This document shows positions 1 through 6,278 of a stretch of 13,205 bases of DNA, one piece after another; position 1 is the stretch's first letter; each line of letters starts with the position of its first letter. Below the pieces are notes generated by a model. That model saw nothing but the letters and a program-made list of their open reading frames with translations, was not told where the DNA came from and ran no database searches. This DNA is from Candidatus Nanogingivalis gingivitcus (lineage in GTDB: Bacteria > Patescibacteriota > Saccharimonadia > Saccharimonadales > Saccharimonadaceae): assembly GCF_004151455.1 (NCBI RefSeq), contig NZ_PRLK01000012.1, positions 1 through 13,205 on the forward strand. Reading direction: 5' to 3'. The translations under genes and the position numbers were made by a program.

Positions 1-1
1 C

Positions 2-1333
2 TATTCTAGTTATAAAAAAACTATTTCATCATTGGTTAAATTGGGAGTTAACTCTGTTGTAATTAAAGATAAAAATTATTATATTACTGGAAATGATAAT
101 TCTATTTTTAAGACAAAAGTAGAGTTTAAACTTAATTCTTTCTATCAGTCAACAATTTTTGAAACAATGTTTACTGCTGAATTTTTCTCAACAGGTAATC
201 TTAAAGATAGTTTAGAAATAGCTTCTATTACTGCACATAAATCTGGCTACAATGATATTTTAAAACCTTTTTTTGCTCACCAAATAGCCAATAGTAAGAA
301 AAATATATCATCAATAGAAATTATTAAAGCTGATATAGATATTAAGCAAAAAATAAAATTAGTGGCAAAAACATTAGTTAAAAGACCTAAAGGTATTTTT
401 GCTGCTGACGAAAGTGGTGGTAATATTCATAAAAAATTCACTGCTTTAAATATTGAAGATATTGAAGAGAATAGAAGAAAATATCGTGAAATGTTTTTCA
501 CTACTCCAGATATAGAAAACTACCTTAGTGGTATTATCTTGTTTGAAGAAACTTTAAATCAATCATTATCTACGGGTGAATCTTTCGTTGATCTACTTAA
601 AAAAAGAAATATATTAATAGGACTTAAGTTAGATGAAGGACTTCAACCAATATCTAAAGATTCCGAGGAAACAATAACCCTTGGTCTAGATTCACTAGAT
701 TCAAAATTAAATAAATACGCCCAAAAAATTGATTTTGCAAAATGGCGAGTAGCTTTTAAAATCAACTCTGATAATAATACCCCTAGCAAAATGGCTATAG
801 ATTCAAACTGTCAAATATTAGCACGTTATGCTAAATTATGCCAATCTTACGGAGTAGTACCTATAGTAGAACCAGAAATAGTATTTGATGGCAACCATTC
901 TATAAAACATTGTAGACTAGAAACTGCTAAAGTACTAAAAACTTTATTTGAAGAGCTGAAATTATTTAAGGTAGATTTAGAAGCTACAATCTTAAAGACC
1001 AATATGGTTATAGCTGGTAAAAACTATCCTGTACAGTCTCTTCCTAAAGAGGTGGCTCTGGAAACTGTTCAAGTTTTAAAATCAACAGTTCCTAAAGAAT
1101 TAGCTGGTGTAGTATTTTTATCTGGTGGTCAAACTCCACAGCAAGCAACAGATAATTTGCAAGAAATTATTAATCTAGGACCATTCGATTGGGGCGTAAC
1201 TTACAGCTTTGCTCGTGCTTTACAAGAACCATCTTTAAATACTTGGAAAGGTAAAGATAGTAATAAAAAACAAGCTCAGTTACTATTCTTGGAAAGAGTT
1301 GCGGCAAATTCTCACGCACTATATAAAAACTAA
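2..1333 (+). CDS. PfkB-like (degenerate) domain fused to class I fructose-bisphosphate aldolase, 5'-partial
   Basis: The frame is open to the left edge, so the gene starts upstream. The TTG at 32 is only an internal codon preceded by in-frame sense codons, and residue numbers here count from it. Residues about 108-433 are a full class I aldolase, which splits fructose 1,6-bisphosphate into dihydroxyacetone phosphate and glyceraldehyde 3-phosphate in cytoplasmic glycolysis or gluconeogenesis. Seen: AADES (D126), GLKLDEG (K199), FAKWR (K237), VEPEI (E280, E282), the Schiff-base lysine K322 in ILKTNMV, FLSGGQ, and SFARAL (R395), matching the active-site residues of animal aldolase. Residues 1 to about 85 resemble the C-terminal part of PfkB kinases (a 'KLGVNSVVIKD' strand, then a helix pair), but the GAGD catalytic motif is absent where expected. 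No credible internal start with a Shine-Dalgarno site lies at the domain border, so I read a true fusion. The aldolase call is very sure; the PfkB call is tentative. Confidence 0.88.
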   Translation, partial: YSSYKKTISSLVKLGVNSVVIKDKNYYITGNDNSIFKTKVEFKLNSFYQSTIFETMFTAEFFSTGNLKDSLEIASITAHKSGYNDILKPFFAHQIANSKKNISSIEIIKADIDIKQKIKLVAKTLVKRPKGIFAADESGGNIHKKFTALNIEDIEENRRKYREMFFTTPDIENYLSGIILFEETLNQSLSTGESFVDLLKKRNILIGLKLDEGLQPISKDSEETITLGLDSLDSKLNKYAQKIDFAKWRVAFKINSDNNTPSKMAIDSNCQILARYAKLCQSYGVVPIVEPEIVFDGNHSIKHCRLETAKVLKTLFEELKLFKVDLEATILKTNMVIAGKNYPVQSLPKEVALETVQVLKSTVPKELAGVVFLSGGQTPQQATDNLQEIINLGPFDWGVTYSFARALQEPSLNTWKGKDSNKKQAQLLFLERVAANSHALYKN

Positions 1334-1340
1334 ACAATAT

Positions 1341-1372
1341 AAATGAGTTATTTATTAAAAAATAACTCATTT
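1341..1372. terminator. Shared bidirectional hairpin between convergent genes
   Basis: A perfect 12-bp inverted repeat (AAATGAGTTATT / AATAACTCATTT) with an 8-nt loop begins 7 nt after the aldolase stop. It also contains the last codon and stop of the minus-strand LexA-like gene. The stem has few G-C pairs and only short, interrupted T-runs follow on either strand, so termination strength is uncertain. Its position between two convergent genes favours a two-way terminator. Confidence 0.55.
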
Positions 1373-1698
1373 ATTGCTATTCTTATAGCTAAGGCTTTTT
1401 CCATATCACCTTTTTTATTAAATTCATCCATTTTAGTTTTTAAATAATCTAACACAAGCTTATCGTCTTTATTTTCATTTTGAGACTGGCGTTTTATAGA
1501 TAGAGATCTAGCTTCAGCATTGTCTGACTTTTCTAATTTACCTAATATAATTAAATTATCTATATGCTTGGCCACTGTAGCTACAGATTTATAGCCAAGC
1601 CCTGAAGCTATTTCACGATATGTGGGGCTATATCCATATTGATTGATAAAATTTTCGATATATTCCAAGAACTGTACCTGTTTTTTAGTTAGATTCAT
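1348..1698 (-). CDS. LexA-type winged-helix DNA-binding protein lacking the peptidase domain
   Basis: A 116-residue protein. Residues 1-70 match the LexA N-terminal DNA-binding domain: 'LTKKQVQFLEYIENFI', then 'GYSPTYREIASGLGY', a recognition-helix region 'SVATVAKHIDNLIILGKLE' and a wing ending 'ARSLSIKR'. LexA proteins are normally about 200 residues, with an Ala-Gly cleavage site and an S24 Ser/Lys peptidase. Here these are replaced by about 45 residues of charged, probably helical sequence ('DDKLVLDYLKTKMDEF...ELFFNK'). It therefore cannot self-cleave like LexA and is probably a plain transcription factor. It is the last gene of the minus-strand envelope operon. Its ATG overlaps the end of the LCP gene by 14 nt, with an AGGA Shine-Dalgarno (1706-1709) 7 nt upstream inside that gene, so the two are probably translationally coupled. 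Its target is unknown; the operon's own promoter is one guess. Confidence 0.85.
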   Translation of the reverse strand: MNLTKKQVQFLEYIENFINQYGYSPTYREIASGLGYKSVATVAKHIDNLIILGKLEKSDNAEARSLSIKRQSQNENKDDKLVLDYLKTKMDEFNKKGDMEKALAIRIAINELFFNK

Positions 1699-3343
1699 AG
1701 TTATTTCCTACAACAACAACTATATCAGCTATTTCACTATACTTATTTTTTATAGAACTATCACCTTCTTCTGCTTTTGATGAAAACTTATCAGCTAATG
1801 CTTTTATTGTTTTTTCCATCTTTAGATCACTTACTTTATATATTTTACTACTTGAATAATTAGATTTATCGGCAGTTCCAATCTCAACTATATTAAAATC
1901 GTCTTTTACTAAATCTTTTTTAACTTTTGCAGCCAAGCCACTAGTATCAGTACCGTTTAACACTACAACTTTGGCTTTCTCATCTAAGATAGTACTACTT
2001 TTCGTATTTTTATTAATATATTCTTGAATATTAGTATAATCAAATGTTCCAGCAGTAGGAAGCACAACACTAGCACGACCTACATTACCAGTAGTAAAAT
2101 AATTAGTTGACTTACCAGTTAAGGGTAGAGATTGAATATTAGAACCTGACAATTGCCCTGCTAATTCAGCTACAGTCCTAATTTCTTTTGTATCAAAAGA
2201 ATGGTGTATATTATTTCCTAATGTTTCAGCCATACGAATTAAAGCATCTGGATTCATTTTTTGTTGATTAATTTTAGCTACAGTAGCTTGTAATATTTTC
2301 TGCTGATTTCTTTCCCTATCAAAATTTCCACCACTAAAACCATAACCGCCATGTGATCCTCTAGCTCTAGAGAAAGCTAAAGCTTTTTCGCCGTCCATAT
2401 GGGCAATTTGTCCATTTTTGTATCTAACTTTCGTAGCATAGTCATACATTTCAGGTGAGCCATCCCAAACTTCAACCTTAACATCAATACCACTAATTGC
2501 ATTTATGCTATCTATTAGAACTTGCCAATTACCATGAACTTGATATTGAATATCTAATCCTAATATTTCCCCTACTTTATCTGATAATGCTTTTTGACCT
2601 CTCTTCTCAGCATCCGTATTATTACTTCCACTTGCTTTAGCATCTGATTTAGCGCAAGCATATGTTTCATTAAGTTTTCCCGCATTAGTGCCTAACCACC
2701 TAGAGCAAGTATGTTTAACCCATAGGTCCCTAGGTAGAGAAGCTGTATATATTTTTTTATTCTCTTGATTGAGTGAAGCTACCATAATAGAGTCGGTTAA
2801 ATCAGCACCGTCCCAACCATCTGGAGAAGTCCCAAATATAAGAATATTAGTTCTACCATATTTATCTTTTTTAAGCTCTTCTTTTTTAAGAACATCAAGT
2901 ATATTTCCACCATTTTGAAAAGCAAAATTACTTAAAGATTTTATGGCTCTATACCCATATATTCCACATATTAAAATTATAATAAAAATAATAGTAAGTA
3001 AAATTCTTTTTATTATAATTCTTTTTTTAAGTGCTTTAATATCTAAAGGTTTCTTACCTTTTTTAAGTCTTTTACGATTAACCTTGTCTAGTTTTCTGGC
3101 TAATTTCTGTTCTTTTTTATTTTTCTTATTATTATCTTCCTGCTCTTGGCGGTGTTCCTCTATGTCTATTCTTTCTAAAGCTAGCTCTAAATCTCTTGAG
3201 CTATCTTTTTTTTGTTCTTTTGGAAAATTTATTTTTTTATTTTCAGCAGAATCTACCTTTTTATCTTCCATATTTTTTTCTATCTTGTTTTGAATAGGTC
3301 TACGAGGAGTAAAACCGTCAATTGAACGTTGATTATTTTTCAT
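1685..3343 (-). CDS. LytR-CpsA-Psr (LCP) family cell-wall polymer ligase with LytR_C domain
   Basis: LCP enzymes move glycopolymers from undecaprenyl diphosphate to peptidoglycan outside the membrane. With the ATG at 3343 the protein has 552 residues: a highly charged cytoplasmic segment of about 110 residues starting 'MKNNQRSIDGFTPRRP', one membrane helix at about 112-131, an LCP domain at about 160-365, and a C-terminal LytR_C domain at about 457-550 ('KVVVLNGTDTSGLA', 'IADIVVVVG'). LCP hallmarks include 'RTNILIFG', 'ADLTDSIMV', 'SLPRDLWV' (R205), 'MDGEKALAFSRAR' (R326, R328) and 'DRERNQQ' (D342, R343, R345). Two cysteines, C213 and C230, sit in an insertion after SLPRDLWV and could form a disulfide. 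A TTG at 3364 would add 7 residues but has no ribosome site; the ATG has AAAGAG just upstream. It is preceded by a HEPN-like gene and overlaps the LexA-like gene. Family call is very sure; the polymer is unknown. Confidence 0.93.
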   Translation of the reverse strand: MKNNQRSIDGFTPRRPIQNKIEKNMEDKKVDSAENKKINFPKEQKKDSSRDLELALERIDIEEHRQEQEDNNKKNKKEQKLARKLDKVNRKRLKKGKKPLDIKALKKRIIIKRILLTIIFIIILICGIYGYRAIKSLSNFAFQNGGNILDVLKKEELKKDKYGRTNILIFGTSPDGWDGADLTDSIMVASLNQENKKIYTASLPRDLWVKHTCSRWLGTNAGKLNETYACAKSDAKASGSNNTDAEKRGQKALSDKVGEILGLDIQYQVHGNWQVLIDSINAISGIDVKVEVWDGSPEMYDYATKVRYKNGQIAHMDGEKALAFSRARGSHGGYGFSGGNFDRERNQQKILQATVAKINQQKMNPDALIRMAETLGNNIHHSFDTKEIRTVAELAGQLSGSNIQSLPLTGKSTNYFTTGNVGRASVVLPTAGTFDYTNIQEYINKNTKSSTILDEKAKVVVLNGTDTSGLAAKVKKDLVKDDFNIVEIGTADKSNYSSSKIYKVSDLKMEKTIKALADKFSSKAEEGDSSIKNKYSEIADIVVVVGNNYESN

Positions 3344-3346
3344 AAG

Positions 3347-3352
3347 CTCTTT
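3347..3352 (-). promoter_or_regulatory. Shine-Dalgarno-like AAAGAG deciding the LCP start
   Basis: AAAGAG lies 3 nt before the ATG at 3343, while the upstream TTG (3364) has only A/T runs before it. This favours the ATG for transcripts reading in from upstream. Spacing is short, so the site is only moderately convincing. Confidence 0.4.
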
Positions 3353-3354
3353 AA

Positions 3355-3383
3355 ATTTTACCAAAAAAATATTTTTAAATCAA
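3355..3383 (-). promoter_or_regulatory. Possible internal promoter before the LCP gene
   Basis: Reading the minus strand, TTGATT (3378-3383) and TAAAAT (3355-3360) are separated by exactly 17 nt, a good fit to a sigma-70 type promoter. Transcription would begin near 3348, leaving a leader of about 5 nt before the ATG at 3343. It could drive the LCP and LexA-like genes apart from the rest of the operon. AT-rich DNA gives chance matches, so confidence is moderate. Confidence 0.4.
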
Positions 3384-3391
3384 TTCAGCAG

Positions 3392-3814
3392 CTATTTTTC
3401 AGCCTCATAAAGTAAGTTATCCATCTTTAATTGTAATTTTTTAAAATTACTAAATTGACCTTCTATATTATAAAAATTTCCGTTAAAAATAATAGCATTA
3501 TTATCTACTGGTATACCATGTGCTACCATATTTCTAATTTTTATCCAATTTTCAATATTAGCATCATCATAACCAATATTCTTTCGCTTAAGAACTGCCT
3601 TAAAAATTTTTAATTTATCATTCAACCTAAGTCTTCCAGCAAACATAAAATCATTCAAAAAAGCTTCTTTTTTGTTCTTATCTGCATAATAATTAATTAT
3701 AATATTATTTATTCGCATTTCTGTAGAATTAACTTTTTCTACTATCATACCAATTTTAATAAGATCAGATTGGTTATATTCTGGATGTAATTGTGTTTTA
3801 TTTCTTTTAAACAT
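3392..3814 (-). CDS. Small HEPN-like protein of unknown role
   Basis: A 140-residue, soluble, largely helical protein with no signal peptide. I do not recognise a named family with certainty. The pattern 'LNDKLKIFKAVLKRK...ENWIKIRNMVAHG' resembles HEPN domains, and R94 and H99 form the Rx4H motif ('RNMVAH') that is the ribonuclease or nucleotide-binding signature of many HEPN proteins. Some HEPN proteins cut RNA in toxin-antitoxin or defence systems, others are non-catalytic partners. It has no obvious antitoxin neighbour (no nucleotidyltransferase or MNT gene). It sits 4 nt after the Wzy-like gene and about 48 nt before the LCP gene, so it is co-transcribed with cell-surface genes. An AAAGGAG site lies 13 nt before its ATG, rather far, inside the end of the preceding gene. 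It stops in TAG, unlike its neighbours. Existence as a gene is likely; function is open. Confidence 0.7.
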   Translation of the reverse strand: MFKRNKTQLHPEYNQSDLIKIGMIVEKVNSTEMRINNIIINYYADKNKKEAFLNDFMFAGRLRLNDKLKIFKAVLKRKNIGYDDANIENWIKIRNMVAHGIPVDNNAIIFNGNFYNIEGQFSNFKKLQLKMDNLLYEAEK

Positions 3815-3818
3815 ATTG

Positions 3819-5159
3819 TTAGTCTTTCTCCTTTAAACCTACAAAAACCATAAGTATTATATAAATATGCAAGGCATTTGGCAGCCCCGAAAAGAATAGC
3901 CATTGCACCATAAAAGCTACCAAAATAGATAGATACAGTCCGTTAAATCTAAATTTTTTTATAACAAAAATTATATTTGTTATCCATATAATAAATCCTA
4001 TAATACCTAATTCTAGTAAAATTGAAATAAATTCATTTTGAACTATTTCAAATGAATTACCAGTTTTATGGGTAGTTTTAAATATTGCCTTACCGCTTCC
4101 TCCAGATCCAACACCAAATAAAGAAGTTTTAATATCTCTTAGCCAAGTTTCTATACCTAGGTTAGTCATATTAGTGCGTTCATCTGTTGACCTTTCTACA
4201 TAACCATTAAATAATGCTTTTTCGCTAGTGATCTTTGTTTTATTTTCTTCTATTTTAGGGAGACTAATTTTGCCTAAAGATAAATGGTTAATAGATTTTG
4301 AAATCGATTCATATGCATTGTCAGATATTCTAGGGTTCAATTCTGTGAAAAAGGCGTGGTATAGAATACCGAATATAAAAGAACATCCAATAATAAATAT
4401 CGGTAACACGGTTTTATTTATTTTTATTTTACCTTTATAAAGTATATATAAGTAGTAACAAAGAATAGCTACAAATAACGCAAAAATAGCCCCCCTGCTA
4501 AGTGTTAAATACATAGATAAAGCTATAATAAATAAATATAGAGCATCTTTTTTATTAGGTTTATTAATAATTCTATCAATTAAAACTAAAATTGGCATTA
4601 ATAACAAGGAACCTAAAAACTGTGGCTCAATAGTAAAAACACTAGGGCGTACAAAACCGAATCCTCTAGCTAGGCACCCTTTACATAAACCAATATCCCA
4701 AAAAGCACCATATGCTACCTGAATTATAGAAAGTACAGTCATTAAAAAAGCCACATCTAGAAATATATAAGTAAATCTTTCTAATATTAATCTTCTTTTA
4801 GTCTTATCTATTAAGGTTATTGTTATAAAAATTACTAGTAAAGTACCCCATAAACCAGCAGTTAATATGGTTCTTAGCTTGTTTTCGCTCCATATTAAAG
4901 TAGTAAAATTCCATATAACAAATAATGTAGGTAATATTACATTTTTAATATTAATCTGCTTTTTTAATTTTATAATATCTACAAAGCCTACACCTGCCAT
5001 TATGAAAACATAAATAATAGCTATAGATAGCTCAATATTTGTTCCACTAATTTTAGTTATAAAAAAATTTGGTAAATAAGAAAAAAATAATGCTACTGGT
5101 GATAGTATTAACATTTTTTCAAATAAGTTTAAATCTTTAAATTTATTTTTTATTTTCAT
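3819..5159 (-). CDS. O-antigen ligase / Wzy polymerase-like membrane protein
   Basis: A 446-residue protein with about ten or more membrane helices. Family signs include 'TLIWSENKLRT' near 87-97, 'RPSVFTIEPQFLG' at 171-183, 'LTLSRGAIFAL' at 218-228, a long external loop at about 270-370, and the C-terminal 'LFGVGSGGSG...TGNSFEIVQNEFISILLELGIIGFIIW' region with the usual histidine before the 'TGNSF' segment. Proteins of this family either polymerise lipid-linked repeat units or transfer glycans on the outer face of the membrane; sequence alone does not separate the two. Beside an initiating transferase and an LCP ligase, a polymerase role for a wall-linked polysaccharide is the best guess. A CxxC pair (159, 162) lies in the loop before the 'RPSVF' segment. 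The gene overlaps the end of the GT4 gene by 17 nt, with an AGAGG site before the ATG. Confidence 0.88.
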   Translation of the reverse strand: MKIKNKFKDLNLFEKMLILSPVALFFSYLPNFFITKISGTNIELSIAIIYVFIMAGVGFVDIIKLKKQINIKNVILPTLFVIWNFTTLIWSENKLRTILTAGLWGTLLVIFITITLIDKTKRRLILERFTYIFLDVAFLMTVLSIIQVAYGAFWDIGLCKGCLARGFGFVRPSVFTIEPQFLGSLLLMPILVLIDRIINKPNKKDALYLFIIALSMYLTLSRGAIFALFVAILCYYLYILYKGKIKINKTVLPIFIIGCSFIFGILYHAFFTELNPRISDNAYESISKSINHLSLGKISLPKIEENKTKITSEKALFNGYVERSTDERTNMTNLGIETWLRDIKTSLFGVGSGGSGKAIFKTTHKTGNSFEIVQNEFISILLELGIIGFIIWITNIIFVIKKFRFNGLYLSILVAFMVQWLFFSGLPNALHIYIILMVFVGLKEKD

Positions 5160-6270
5160 TTTTGTTAGCCTCTTTAATAATCTTATTTAAATTGGATATA
5201 AAATTGTCAGTAGAGAATTTTTTTACACTTCTACTAACTTTTCTACTGGAAAAATTACAATTTTCAAATTTTTCAATAGCTTTTAATAAGTTTTTGGAAG
5301 TTTGTTTTTCAAAAAATATACCGTTTTCATTTTCTATAATATAATCTCTTGATCCTCCTTTGTTATAAGCTATCACCGGAGTGCCACTAGCCAAAGATTC
5401 TACAGGGGCAATTCCGAAAGGCTCTAAACTAGGGAATATAAATCCTTTAGCTTTAGCTACTACTATAGCTAATTCTTCTGGATTACTAATAAAATTAATA
5501 AATTTAATATTTTCATAGCCTTTTGCCATATTAACCAATTTATCATGCTCAGCTCCTCCACCTACTAAAATAAAATCTTTTTTATTAGCCTTAAAAGCCT
5601 CAATTGCTATATCTAATTTTTTCCAATTTACCTGCCTAGAAGTAGTAATATAATATTCCTCTTTTTTCTCAACTAGCGGGAACTTTTCAACCTCTACTGG
5701 AGGATATAATATTTCTGACTCTCTTTTATAATATTTTTTTATTTCATCTTGTGAATATTTTGAATTAGCCAATAATAAATCTGGTCTTTGGGCAAATTTA
5801 AAGTCAATCTTTCTTAAAGGTAAAACTAATATTTTAAAGAAAAATCTAACAATAAAATTAAAAATACCAAAACCTGGGTTTTTTAAATAATCCTCATACA
5901 TTCCCCAATAATATTGAACTGGAGGACCTTGAAGATAACTAATATGTAATTGGTTTTTGCTTGTTTTTATACCTTTACTTTCCCCACATGAAACAGAAAT
6001 AATTAAATCATATTCCGACAAATCTAAATTATTAAAATAAACAACTCTTAATGGACCTAGTATTTTTCTAAGCTTTGCAGGAAAAACATTTAACCAACCA
6101 ACCTTAATTTTTTTATCATTAAACCAATCAACTTCTTTTTTTGAATATTGAGAAGTATAAATTATGGCTTCAGGGAAAATATCACTAATTGTTTTAACAA
6201 CTTTTTCAGCACCACCATATGTCGTAAGCCAATCTGTAACAATAGCTATTTTTTTATATTTTTTTTGCAT
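5143..6270 (-). CDS. Glycosyltransferase family 4
   Basis: A 375-residue GT-B fold enzyme, the usual length for the family. It probably adds a sugar from a nucleotide donor to the lipid-linked acceptor at the inner membrane face. Seen: an N-terminal 'KIAIVTDWLTTYGGAEKVV' with the glycine-rich acceptor loop, 'LLLANSKYSQDEI' in the middle, 'SRQVNWKKLDIAIEAF' starting the donor domain at about 211, and 'FPSLEPFGIAPVESLASGTPVIA' at 279-301 with the EX7E pair E283 and E291. The overall look is like WbaZ-type mannosyltransferases, but donor and acceptor cannot be read from sequence. The start lies 8 nt after the stop of the upstream transferase gene with no good ribosome site, so translation coupling is likely. 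It overlaps the next gene by 17 nt. Confidence 0.92.
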   Translation of the reverse strand: MQKKYKKIAIVTDWLTTYGGAEKVVKTISDIFPEAIIYTSQYSKKEVDWFNDKKIKVGWLNVFPAKLRKILGPLRVVYFNNLDLSEYDLIISVSCGESKGIKTSKNQLHISYLQGPPVQYYWGMYEDYLKNPGFGIFNFIVRFFFKILVLPLRKIDFKFAQRPDLLLANSKYSQDEIKKYYKRESEILYPPVEVEKFPLVEKKEEYYITTSRQVNWKKLDIAIEAFKANKKDFILVGGGAEHDKLVNMAKGYENIKFINFISNPEELAIVVAKAKGFIFPSLEPFGIAPVESLASGTPVIAYNKGGSRDYIIENENGIFFEKQTSKNLLKAIEKFENCNFSSRKVSRSVKKFSTDNFISNLNKIIKEANKNENKK

Positions 6271-6278
6271 ATTAATTT

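Noticed and set aside
1348..1698. Calling this gene lexA, an SOS repressor
   Set aside because: The peptidase half is absent, so LexA function is not supported.
2943..3293. 116-codon + strand open frame encoding a Phe/Leu/Ser-rich hydrophobic protein
   Set aside because: It is antisense to the Lys-rich charged arm of the LCP gene; poly-Lys codons read backwards give Phe/Leu. No ribosome site or family resemblance.
3392..3814. Calling a HEPN/MNT toxin-antitoxin system
   Set aside because: No nucleotidyltransferase antitoxin is adjacent; both neighbours are envelope genes.
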